Shown: positions 33,537 through 45,100 of the stretch, piece after piece
Layout of the letters: every line of letters begins with the position of its first letter
How positions within the stretch are numbered: position 1 is the stretch's first letter
NCBI RefSeq assembly: GCF_037392515.1
Contig: NC_090295.1
Span: forward strand, 20,104,001 to 20,168,000
Source of the DNA: Haliotis asinina
Lineage: Eukaryota > Mollusca > Gastropoda > Lepetellida > Haliotidae
Direction of reading: 5' to 3'
DNA length: 64,000 nt
Translations under genes and position numbers: made by a program
The notes under the pieces: generated by a model
Seen by the model: only the letters and a program-made list of their open reading frames with translations
Databases searched by the model: none
What the model was told of the DNA's origin: nothing

Positions 33537-34420
33537 CTGGGCTAAGCAAACTTAGTCTATGTAGTTTTCTTTACACCCCACTACTGAGTCTAACAAAACC
33601 TAGTGGGAGGTCGCGTCAGGTAACCTTTGAGACTGACCAATCAGAACATAGCTTACCAAATTGTGAAACTACTCCTCCGTTCCGTGACCTGCAAGAAGAC
33701 TCGTACCCCTGTCGTACCAAGCATAATTTAAACATACACTTTGAGCTAAAGGATGGACAACTTCCAACACTGAAACATACTTGCAAGGGAATGGTCGTGT
33801 TGCTGTTTTCATCTCCATGCCCGTTTGCGCGTAGACAGGACCCAGTCTCAAACATGGCCACGAGAGGGGTACGAGAGGGCTTGCCGGAATGACACAGGCA
33901 GTTACGAATGATAGTGAAAGTGGACATTCGCACATACCTTTTGAACTTTTATCTCGGAAAGGTTTGTGCCCGAACGATTCCGAATGTTATTTCCCATACG
34001 ATCGCTACCAGGTAATGCACATGGAGCACGCAACAATACTGTCAAGAGTAATTACCCACAGTCGCTGAAATAGCGTTCTGTCAATGTTCAAGGATGTGAG
34101 CTTGGGTAAATATCAGCTAATGGTAATCATGCATGTCATCAGAAAGCCCTAAGCATATATAATGCGGGTCAAAACCTGTGTTTATGCGGATTTCGTTTAT
34201 TCAGGGATCATTGCCAGTGACTGGCGAATTTTTAAGTCCCGCCAAACCTTTAACAGTAACCGTTGTCTGGTTGATTAAATCCGTTCGGTCGTCTCTTGTG
34301 TTTGATTGGAAGGTCACTGGTCGCTCGAAGATTACCTGACGCGACCTCCGACTGAGTCTTGTGAGACTCGTTGGGTTTAGTGTAACGAAAAGTACTGAGA
34401 CTAAGTTTACTTAGACTGGC
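33537..34420 (-). mobile_element. Non-autonomous inverted-repeat element, copy 2
   Basis: Same family as 20749-21372 but inverted and longer. Arms carry 'gtctaacaaaacctag', 'ggaggtcgcgtcaggtaa' and 'agtactgagactaag'. The interior shares 'ctcggaaaggtttgtgccc', 'cgatcgctacc' and 'ccctaagcatatat' with copy 1. The extra length is a nested insertion at about 33660-33912. No transposase frame found. Confidence 0.85.
33660..33912. mobile_element. Nested MITE related to 37611-37690
   Basis: The left side 'ccgtgacctgcaagaagac' and the right side 'gcttgccggaatgacac..agttacgaatg' match the two halves of the short element at 37611. The middle (~180 bp) is present only here. The segment is absent from copy 1 of the host element, supporting a later insertion. 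Open frames on both strands across it show no domain. Confidence 0.65.
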
Positions 34421-34518
34421 GTTTTCTTGTCACGAAAACTTAACATGCAGTATAAAGGCAACCACGGACTGAATCCTTCAAAACCATCGCCAGTCTCTCG
34501 TTTAAAACATTGGACGTG

Positions 34519-34868
34519 AGGTGAATTAGGGTTTAACGTCGTACCTGGGAATATTTCGCTCAAATATGGCGACGTGCAAGCGTGTGTACTTGTATGTGAT
34601 GCTTGTACTAGCCCAGGCTTAAGCTGGTTTTATAGTGCGAGCTCACTGAGACACCATGCTGTAGTTAAGCATGAATATCCCACTCAGACACTTTATACTG
34701 ACTCCGAGCCAACGTGTCCTTGTTTCACCCATTAATGCCGAACGCCAGGCAGGGAACAACGAGTACCATATTGTATTGTATTCTCTTCTGGTACGACGCG
34801 GAATTGAACCCGAGACCGTACACTCTCTGAACGGATGTCCTTACCAATACACCAAGGAGGCGGTGCGG
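34519..34868 (-). repeat. tRNA-derived SINE (family C), long copy
   Basis: About 350 bp in reverse. The tRNA-like head lies at the high-coordinate end: the A-box-like tggtgtattggtaagg and the B-box-like gggttcaattcc read on the minus strand. The body has 'gtacctgggaatatttcgctc' and 'atgccgaacgccaggcaggg', shared with 23816-24066. Confidence 0.75.
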
Positions 34869-34975
34869 TTTGGTCTGGTTTGGTCTGGTGAGACTGTGGT
34901 TGTAGTCGGAGCCCTGGAGATAAGGGTGGGTGGTGATTACTGTCGGCTATGATCATCTGTCACAGACTGCAGTGA

Positions 34976-35000
34976 GGGAGGGGGGGGGGGGGGGAGGAGG
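34976..35000 (+). repeat. Poly-G tract
   Basis: A run of 15 G at 34980-34994 flanked by GAGGGA and AGGAGGAG. It is a candidate quadruplex former and a likely length-variable or sequencing-prone site. Confidence 0.85.
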
Positions 35001-35755
35001 AGATGTAGGCAACTCTATTATTAAGGCAATCCAAGTATCAAGCAATATAGACAACTACTCCAGATGTCCCCGTTAATTCAGTGTATGGATTGGACATGAG
35101 CAAAAATGAGCAACAACGTTTCGCATGTGTGCTCCTAATGTAATCTGGACTGTCTCATTACGGAATAACAACCGATTGTCCTCCGAGGAATCACCACTGT
35201 CTCAGTGTCATCAGCATTCCCACGAGTGGCGACGTGTCTCTTCAAACAACTGATAAACCTCTAAGTTCCAACATTGAGATGGTCCCCCATTCATGGTTGT
35301 CGTGGAATTGTGATTTCAATCACTTTACACATTTACTGTGAGAAAACTGGGCTTAAGCTTAACTGTGGTTGGGTTTTGTTTCAGTGTTAACAATTTCAAA
35401 ACGTCCTTATTAGTTTTGATGTTTGCAAAAATATCTCACAACAGTGTATTTTGGGGTTTATTTAGCATATGTACATAAAAAAGTATAATACATGTAAACG
35501 GTATTTTAAACAAATTCACTTAAAACTTAAATTCCATGGATTATGACGAAGTAAGAGAACATATATTCTAGTCTAGTTCAACTACTGTTAAGAAAGCATT
35601 TCTTTTCAAATGCTTTACCAAAAGGAACCCGACCCTTGTTTGTATTCTCCTAAGAATAGTCAACTTGGTACGTCGAAGGATTTTTTTGATGAATCGTGAC
35701 AGAGCGACCACGTGTGAATCCGATTTCTGATGCTGCATGCTGCGATACTGCTTCA
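35001..35755. other. Intergenic, no gene seen
   Basis: No feature supported. Confidence 0.45.
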
Positions 35756-35905
35756 AGTGAGTGTGTATGGTTGTATGCCGATTTTAGCAATATTCAAGTA
35801 CCACCATGACCGGGAACACCAGAAAAATGCTTCACGTTATGTACGCATGTAGGGAATCAAACGTGATGACCGAACGCTTTAGCATCTAGACTACCCCATC
35901 GCCCC
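35756..35905 (-). repeat. tRNA-derived SINE (family B)
   Basis: Reverse copy: tail 'gagtgtgtatggttgta', 'gaacaccagaaaaatgcttc' body, a decayed B-box complement and the A-box complement 'tagcatctagactacccc', ending 'atcgccccgt'. Confidence 0.8.
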
Positions 35906-37610
35906 GTAACAACAAGTACCATCTCTGAAGTTGTTTGTATTTTTTTTTTCATTGTGTTTTTGTTTCTGTTTTCAATTAAACAGGTATGGCGCAGACAGCG
36001 TATCGGACGATCAACCTTCCGTTTATGCCAGACTATCTACTCACTTGAACAGAGAGGTATATGGCGTGTTGTAACAAAGGAATCAAAGAACTACAAACTA
36101 AAGATAATATAAATCTTTAATCAAGATTTGATCAAGAAAAACAAAAAGTCAAAAACAGGTAACTCGCCTCATACTTTTTAAGAAAATAGTTTGAAAACGT
36201 TACTGTGACACAACTGGACACAACTGGAGGTAGCAGGATGTCACTCACAGCGTCCATCTTCACAGGGAACACTCTCCTCAAGAATCCAGACATACGTGAC
36301 ATGAAGACTCAAACTGGGGACTGGGTTGGGGTGTCGTCGTCATCAAGGGTGATTTCACGAGTGACAGTCAAGACCCTTTACCATTTTCTTTCATTGCTCA
36401 ATAACACATTCCCCTCGCTATCTACCATTCTTCCCTTATCAATTTACTCGTCCAATACCTTATTCGTAAGACTGTAAGGTAAATTCCATATATGTTTCGT
36501 ATAATTCCAGTAACCGTTCATATTGGCTCCCGGCAAAGCTGCAGAATCTTGAATATTGACAGCCCAGCTGATTCCTCCTACCTAAAGTTATGAATCATCT
36601 CTCATCTTGCTACTCCAGTCTCTTGCGACCTACATTAATGGTTATTACCTCCGCTACTGAATTCCAACTTTTATCAATGATATCAAACTCGAAGATATTA
36701 TCTAATCTTGCTATAACTTGCCTCTCATCATGCCTTAATTGTCAACGGTTATGATCTAAACTTCAAATCAATCATGTAAACAAATATCATAATTTTATGC
36801 CTATAATATGAGCTCCTTTCTGACAAAGCGTATGCCCTCACACTCTAAGGTATATCTTTATCAATGTATAATTTCATACCTATAAAACAATCATACCGGC
36901 CTGTTTCAGAATGGATATTTTTCTTTTGATTTAACAAGAGAGGAACAAGTGCAACTAGTCATGTCATCAGCTCGAGTGTATTATTTTGTCCATCCAAGCG
37001 TTTTACATTATCCACACTTATTTCACTATTTTCGAGACAATATTTCATTCTGAGATTTCCAAAAGGCATGATGAATGTGAAACGGCTGAAAAGGTTCAGA
37101 AGTCCTCAATCAACGTTAAAGCGATCCCTCAATGGGCCGATTCCAGCTTTCCAACCACCACACTGAATTTGGAAAATATCTAAATGGATAAAAGTCAAAT
37201 GCTTTAATAAGAATTCTAGGATGCTTCGGTGAAAGATCAAAGGCGCCGACAGTACTTTATGAGACGAGCGTCCGAGTGCTTTAACGATATAATAGTTCAT
37301 TGTGAAAGTGTGCTTTATTACACTATAGATCTACATGGTGGGAGAACGAACTGTATTTCTTAAATGAAAATGTTTAGAATTACCTTCGGCGTGTGAGTTA
37401 ATCGTGCTGAATGGGCAAAGACGAAGGAAGTGCGGCAGAAAGTTGCAATTTAGATTTGATGGCAGCGTATTCGTCACAACAATGGCGGCACCTTTAGAAT
37501 TCAGCGCCACAATTTCTCGTGAGGACGTCTCAGCCGTTGGTCACATGTCGGTGAGACAGGCAACCAGTTTGTGAGAACTCCTCGGATGCGAACTCCGGAT
37601 TGTTAGCCCC
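35906..37610. other. Intergenic, no gene seen
   Basis: AT-rich; open frames are short and unconvincing; no repeat recognised. Confidence 0.45.
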
Positions 37611-37750
37611 ATTCGTAACTACTCGTCTCTTTCCGTGACCTACAAGAAGACGCCATCCGGCTTACCGGAATGACGCGAGTAGTTACGAATTTCCTGTGAC
37701 GTCACGGAAATGAACGGAAAGAGTCGAATTGGTTGCGGATAATTACGAAG
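37611..37750. mobile_element. Foldback MITE
   Basis: A perfect 15-bp inverted pair attcgtaactactcg (37611-37625) and cgagtagttacgaat (37676-37690) encloses 'ttccgtgacctacaagaag'. A further inverted block (gtgacgtcacggaa.. to ..ataattacgaa) extends to about 37750, suggesting a larger or doubled foldback. Confidence 0.7.
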
Positions 37751-39248
37751 GTGTCTCGTGCTTACAATCTAGACAGTGGCCGAATGGTCCCTATACCATT
37801 TGGGACAGTCGTACTATTCCGTTATCTACAAGATACCATGCTGTGTGGAATAAGCCGATATGGTTCGAACTGAAAACGGTTGTTGACGTCAGACGTTGAT
37901 TTCACGGTGCATGCATGAATGACGTGCTTGTATAAAAATGATTGTGTGCTTTCATGACAGAAAAGTGTTTTAGGGAACACAGTAAGGATAATGAGGATCG
38001 CGCTAAGGAATGAGTGAGACATGGGCATATCTCGTCCAGTGTAATGCATTCTTACCGCTTCGAAACATAATTGCAATAAACTCCATTTCAGTGTAATGGT
38101 GCAAATTACTGAATGACAAAGATATATATTTAAATTAGTTTACATTTAGAATTCATTTGATCCAAATAGTTACATTTGAAACCGAAATATAGTTAGATTG
38201 TTTAAATTGACCAAAACTGCGAATAATAAAATATGGCAAAATGTGACCAACATAAGTCATTCTTACTAAATTAAAAACATACAAAATCTACAAATACACA
38301 AAATATAACACCTCAGCACTTCGTAATACAAAGAAATATGAGCATATTAATCAAAAAAGAAAAAAATATTTAAAACTGGTGCTTGCGAAAAGTTGCGCAT
38401 CCGCCGGTGAACTACTACTGGAAACTCGTAACATCGTAGGGTTTATGTAATGACATGCTTGTGGAGATGAAACATCAGAGAGCGGAGCTTATACGCACTC
38501 GCTGAGCTTGACGACCTTGTTGCTATGACGGCGTCATAGGGCATTGTTTCAAGGACGTGCTTTTGAACAAAATCACCTACAATTACGTAAAATAGTGTTA
38601 CGACGTGTCTTTAAAATTTGTGGTGCTGTATTCTAAAGGTAGGAAAACAATGGCGTCTCCAGCTGTGAAAGGGCATGATGACAAGAGAAGGGAGGAGGGT
38701 AAGGATACTGACGTTTAGCGTCGCCTTTGACCCCTGGATGTCACAGGGACATATATGTCCTTCCTCTGCATCCCTCACTTTGAAGTCCATATGTATCCCA
38801 GTGTAAGGGGTTTTCGACGATGAAAGGCAAAAACGTATTTTTTATAGTTACGAATCATGATCATTTTATCAAGCACCACCCACATTATATTCATAAAGTA
38901 TCAGCCGTGGTTATGCTTTGGAAACCGGATTTTACTACAATAGTAACTGCAACATGTGTCACACTAACGTAAATAATCAACAATGCCGGAAAGTGCGGTC
39001 ACCATGGCAATGAACCCAATGTTATTGCAACATACTTCTAAATAATGATTGTTGCGGTTGCAATATTCACCACCAGCAACCACATAAGTACCTGGCGCAG
39101 CCCCCTCACACTAGCGACAAAGCATTGATCAGCGTCGAATTCAATGTCATTCCCCATGGGCGGTTTCCTCAAACAAAAAGGATCTCTAGTTCGACCTTCG
39201 CGTCCAATACAGTCCCAAAGACGTTCTAAGGTGAACATGTGTGGCGCC
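37751..39248. other. Intergenic, with one MITE fragment
   Basis: No gene. 38568-38645 (acctacaattacgtaaaatag to gtgctgtattctaaaggtag) matches the right half of the element at 53273-53412 over about 75 bp. Confidence 0.5.
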
Positions 39249-39329
39249 GTTCGTCAAACCGATCGTAGCGCTACGAGCCGGAACTCATTGACTTACGACT
39301 GTCATAGCGCTACGATCACTTTGACGAAC
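39249..39329. mobile_element. 81-bp foldback element
   Basis: 25-bp arms at 39249-39273 and 39305-39329 match at 23 of 25 positions when inverted; each contains gatcgtagcgcta. Spacer of 31 bp. It could form a stable cruciform or RNA hairpin. Confidence 0.85.
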
Positions 39330-40779
39330 AGGGCCCTATGCTCCAAGCGAATATTGATAATCCTTCGAACAAACTGCTCTGCAAATTACAGATCGAGAAA
39401 AGTGAAATCCAATGTTGCCACTCATTAATATCGTAAAATGGTTAAGGTAAAGGTGATGCAGCACTTAAGTATCCAATACTTTATGTTCCTAACATTGTCC
39501 ATTGTGTTCATAAACTCCAATGTTAGAGATCAAAACTGCAGTCACATAGGCTGGTCCAAGGTTGGACGAGGTGATTCACTCCCAATTTAGTCCTGAAAGT
39601 TAAATAAATGGTCCTTGAAACTCTCGTGAAAATGAAGTGTACATCCCGTTTTCTCAAAAAGCTGTACCTGCCCCTGAGTCATACGAAACAACCCCAAACC
39701 ATTCTTGAACCACAGTAACTAAGTACTGAGATGTTTACCGTGAGCACAAAACTGAATTCCAAAGTCGTGGTGGTGGTGATATATTTGCTTCCTTGTAAAT
39801 CGGATATCACGTCACACAATATCACGAGAACAATTATTGACTAAACTGGTTATTGTGGTATTCTTTATCGTATGAAACGTCTTTGTTCAAATGTTAGCTC
39901 TTGTCAGACCCAGCCTCTCAACCCTGCCCGCATTCACCAATCGTCAACAGTGTAACACAGGCTTAGTCGTGCTCATTTCACGATAGAAGAACAGTTATTG
40001 CAAGAGTGGATCATTGATTTGGTTCCATAAATTTACATGTCAATTGTGTGACGAGACAGTTCCTGGTAGTTTATTCTGAACTCAGATAGGTTATACATCC
40101 TTACCGTTTGGGAAACACGACAGTATGAAAAAGGCAGCAATGCCGTTTTGCAAATTGTGGCCTCTTAATTTACATTTCTTACAACACCTGATCATTGTCG
40201 TTTAATGGGACGTCCCTTCCTGACAAGGGAGACAACTGTGGTGCTCTATGCATCCCTGATCAAATTTCCCAGGACTCAAAATCAGGGAGAACAGTATGAG
40301 AGTGAAAACCGACATGGTTTGTGCAATTCTGTGGAGACGATTGTTAAGCACTGCTAACACATCAGTTTTGAAAATCAGTGAAGATCAATGATTGTTATTA
40401 CTTCTAAAATTAAAATTAAAATTGATTACTTTGATTTCATCCAAGCTAAAGGTATCAAATTGTTTTCATCTGACTGGAACAATCATTCACAATACATATC
40501 ACAGGCCTACCAACCAAGCCTATTGACAATAGATTCTGAGCATTCACCTGGCGTGAATGTTTAATCTTGCAATGCACTTCACTGTACTCATTTTAGTTAA
40601 AAAATAATGAGAATATAAGCTTTAGGAAACAGCTGCCTTTTCATTTTTTGATAACATTACAGACTGACAAAAATAACTTAAGATGTTATTCCTAAAGTGA
40701 GTGCAACTTTACAAGCAACAATTAAGAAGTTCTTATCTACAGGTTTCTTAAATATTGTTCCTGCCAACTTCTAAAATGG
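39330..40779. other. Intergenic, no gene seen
   Basis: No feature supported apart from the short motif aagggagacaac at 40226, a sequence that turns up repeatedly in this window in either orientation. Confidence 0.45.
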
Positions 40780-40868
40780 AGTGAATGAGTTCAATAACTC
40801 AGCAATATTCCAGCTGTATGTCAAAGGGCTGTAAATAATAGTCTGGACCATACAATCTGGTGATCAAC
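40780..40868 (-). repeat. Family A repeat, 3' fragment
   Basis: Reverse fragment 'gagtgaatgagttcaata..gcaatattccagctgtatg..gggctgtaaataata..ggtgatcaac'. The 5' two-thirds are absent. Confidence 0.7.
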
Positions 40869-41719
40869 TTGTCCACTTACAGATGGTCTAGAACTAGAGG
40901 GCTCTACCAGTAGTGAAAACAGACTCTCTATAGAGCAGTTGGTAGCAGGATAATTATGTTCTGCTTGAATGAGTGAGTGAGTTGAAACATGCTTGAAACA
41001 TGACAAGGAATCTGCCATACTTAATTTATTCTTCATGTAAAATATATATTATTTACAAAACAGAATTGCCATTCATTCAATATGAACATTCAAACAGTCA
41101 GATCTGACAGGCACACAGTCTTGTACCCTGAGTACAGGCATATCATAAACAGGTCTGAAGAGACCAGAATTTGTGATGGACATGATTGTTATATACAACA
41201 TGATACATCTTAACAGAAGTTGGAATGCAAATCATTAATGCCAAATTTAGCAAACTGAACATTCTGTTAACTCTTACAATAATATTCATAAGCATAACTG
41301 CCGAAACAGACAGCTAAACACTATTTACCTTAAGTTCAACACATCACATTTTTTTCAATTTTTAAAATCAACCTTTTCAGCATAAGTCAATTGCACTTGT
41401 GTTGGTGACTGGGTCTTTTGACCAAGCAAAATAATTGTCATACATTAATCACAGCCATAACTTCAATATCTGTACAAATCTGCCAACATGATTATGACCT
41501 GAACTGTTGACAAATTAATATCTGAGACAGTTCACCAAACTGACAAAACAGAAAATTCTGTCTACATGTTGTCTTCTTCATTTCCAATGAAACAGGAAAA
41601 CAAGAAAAACAGAATGTATACCCATGTAGTTTGGTCTCCACTGTAGCTTGGGATAACTCTTTTCAAACTGTCAACTGTCTGGCTAAAGCCAGACATAAAT
41701 ACATATTTCTAGTCACAAA

Positions 41720-41725
41720 TTTATT
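41720..41725 (-). other. Candidate poly(A) signal of cyclin L
   Basis: AATAAA on the minus strand about 95 bp past the cyclin L stop codon. Position is suitable; use not verified. Confidence 0.4.
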
Positions 41726-41820
41726 TTGGACATATAATTTCCCTGATGTCATCAAACTGTTTAACTGTTTAACTGGCCAATGTCTCCAACATATTCCTTT
41801 GTGTTTCTCCCATAAAGTTA

Positions 41821-42148
41821 TCACCGACGGTATATATCATATCGGTCCCTGGAACTTGCACGATGACCGTTTCGATGTTTCCGAGAACGATGTCTATCTG
41901 GGCTGTATCCTCGGTCTTTTTCTTTGTAGTATTTCTTTAGACTTGACTTGGAGTAGTGCTCTTCATGGGACCGACTCGGAGATCTAGTGCGTGATCTTCG
42001 CTTTCGCTTGTGGGAATGCTTTTCTTTGTAAGTGTACCTGATGGGTGACAACCTCCTTTCTTTCTTGTATTTCCTGGATGGGCTTCGCATTTTCTTCCTG
42101 GACACTGGACTCCTGCTTGTACTTCTGCTTGATGAGGTTCTTGAGGAT
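41821..42148 (-). CDS. CCNL1: Cyclin L exon 11 (RS-rich C-terminus)
   Basis: [20 protein letters not shown] to the end [10 protein letters not shown] and TGA. Rich in Arg-Ser and Lys; phase agrees with exon 10. Confidence 0.92.
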
Positions 42149-45100
42149 CTGGAAAAATAATTGTAATTAAATAAAATCAACCAAAATACCTGACATCAAC
42201 AACCTTAATAAATTCATGGTAATTTGCTAATTAGATTAATTTGGATGCATTACCTTGACCGTGAACGACTTCGACTTCTATCTGAGCGGCTTTGATCACT
42301 ACCCGAGTGGCCCCTCTTTTTGGAATTGTGATTGTGGCTCCCATGACTAAAATAGATAATGGCTTCATTTAACAACTGGCTTCCAGATTTCATCAAAATA
42401 ACCTTTAAAAGATTTTCTGAAGTGGGTACAGTATGTAATTGTACACTGATGAGTGGTATCTGCTTTAACTTTCATTTCGGTAAATAGAGACATACATAAA
42501 AAAATACTGCTGCAATCGACTAATAATAAGATGAGATGCTTTTGCTGACAATAAAAATATATATATGCCTGCCTGTGTGGTCCATAGCAACGCTAGTCAA
42601 TTGGCATTATACCAGCTACCTTAAAGCATCTGCTTACATCAGATAGATTCTGATCAGCTGGAGGGCAAGTAAGCAAAGCAATATTTCAGCTATTTGACTC
42701 GGCCAGTAAATAATCTCAACCAGTTCAGTGAGTAAGTAACAGTGATCAAAACTAACTCTAAAACTGTTTCCTGAGCGATGGACTAAACAGGGAACGTTAA
42801 GTCTACCACAGATTCTATGTTAGGGGTAAGTTCAACCCACCTTCCATCAGAATGATGATCTTCTTCAAGTTTGACCTTCCTCATCCCAGGCAATATGGAC
42901 GGATTCGGACTAACATTTTTGGGGGAGTCTGAAAAAGAAGGTGTTCACAATAATAATTTGAAAGAAGTAAGCATTTTTCAATGTCATTTTCAACACTTTG
43001 AAATAGTCTCAAACAAATGTGCAAGTTTGGGATGTATATATATGAAGGTCCTCTGGAAGTCAATTAATAAAACCTTACTCTGTCTAGAGGTTGAGTTGGG
43101 AGTGCCATACTCTGATGCAAGTCCTTTGGCCTTGAGTTTTGCTTCTACCTGAATCTTCTTGGCTTTTTCCACAATCTTCTCAAGTTCATCACAGTTTGGC
43201 TACAAACAAAAAACAAGGTACTAAACAAGATGGAAAACTCTCACATGAATTACAATAAAGAGATACAACTTAATATAATTTCACATGGCTTAACAGAACA
43301 TATACCCACCTTTGGTCTGCTGTACAGATTCAACAATATTATGCATATATCACGTATCTCATCTTCATCCACTTCAAATAAGTAATACCAAGGAGGACTG
43401 TCAGGCAAGGGAACCTTGAAAATAAATAGAATATATGGAACACTGATATAAAAGCAACACCTGTCTTGATCAGTTTTTAAGAACTGCCAAATTCAAGGTT
43501 TGAAGAATAGAAGTTACTTCCCAACAAACTGTTTTTAGAGAAACAACACATGGCTCTTTTAGGTTTGATTCAAGTCAAGCAAACACAAAACATGACATGG
43601 TAAACTATCTTTCACACACTGAATATTTACTGCTTTGCAAGTACTGTACATTTCTCTCAATAAATATATTGCTCTGCTACGAAGAATATAGATTCATATC
43701 ACAAAGATTCTCACCTGTAGTTGTCTGGCTGCTAGGTATATGCAAGCACAAGCTATTGTCTCAGGCTGGTACTTCATAAACACGTTTGTCCGGAAACTGT
43801 CATTCATGTAGTTCCTGTAACACAAATTTGACACTGCAATCCTTTTTTAACCAACAAAACAAATGATTTCTGATATTCCATTTACATAGTTAACTTTCTG
43901 ATAGTTCTGACGCAACAAGGACAAAAAGGACATTATTACAATCAGGCAATACATTACCATTCAATCCACACACAATAATACAGTGTTAAGTTAAGATACA
44001 AATTCATCGTAAGTGTTTCTGTTGTATGAATCACAGCTCTCATCTATCCTGATGTCTGTCAACACAAAGTGTTTCTCTTTCTGCAATTCAACCTCATTTG
44101 GTCTTACCTCAAGTTTCTGAAACTTGACAAAGTTACATGTTGAAATGAATATGAATTCATGAAATAAAATTGCACCCTTTGTAACAACACACCATCTTCA
44201 CAATGTACCCCGCTCAAAATCCTGGTCAATGTCACTGAATAACTGTGCATGTTCCTTGCAGATCATGGGCTACATCCTAGCACGTGTGCATGCCACAATT
44301 ACCACAAGTCCCGTTACCACCTCTCACGGCATGCTGCCATGCCCCAGCAAACCAGACTTCCAACTGGAGGCCACAGAGGCTGCTGTCAGCCTTACACATC
44401 AGTTCTCCCACGCTTCCCTCAAGGCCAGAGACAAGACATCTGAAAGAGTCTCACATACTAGACACTGTAAATAAGTTCTCACAGCCTCAAGTGGACACTT
44501 AATGCTTACTGTCTAAATGATCATGCCATCTTTACTTTAGACTTTGCAAATGCAATGGCAATTATTTTAACATTTTTATCCACACATATCCCCACACACT
44601 GGTGTGAATTAGAACCACAATGCTGTCGAGTCTTGATCTTTCATTTGTTGTTTTAACATATCCACAGTCCTTGTAGAAGCTTGAGTGAAAACTTGGCTGG
44701 GAGTCCAACGTTGCTTGCAACTTTGGGAGGCGGTTGAGTAAAGTTGTGTTGCTTGCATTGGGTGCAATAACGTCACTCATCCATTGGCTGGGTGAGGCAA
44801 TTCAACACTTCTACCCACCTATGCTGGGGTAGGCAAAAGGAAAAGAATAATATGTTAATGCCTGTTTTGAAACACTTGTGTGATTAGAGCAGTCAGAGCA
44901 TGGGATACAAGACAAAAGAAACAACTTACCAGGGATGAATTTGTATCTTTCACGAAACAAAACTGCATTGTTATAATGTCCTGTTCAAACGGAAAGTGCC
45001 TCATATATTCACGAGACAATGCAACTACTGACCTACACTGTATGAAAATACTTACCATGCACACTGCACCAGGCGCCGGTTGTTAGCACTATCTAGCACT

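Noticed and set aside
33509..33935. Overlapping frames of 88-127 codons on both strands
   Set aside because: They lie across the inverted-repeat element and its nested MITE, and show no conserved domain.
41631..41987. 118-codon plus-strand frame
   Set aside because: It overlaps the last cyclin L exon on the opposite strand and has no domain.
44229..44502. Three overlapping plus-strand frames in cyclin L intron 5
   Set aside because: Three frames open over the same DNA with no domain is a low-stop-composition effect.
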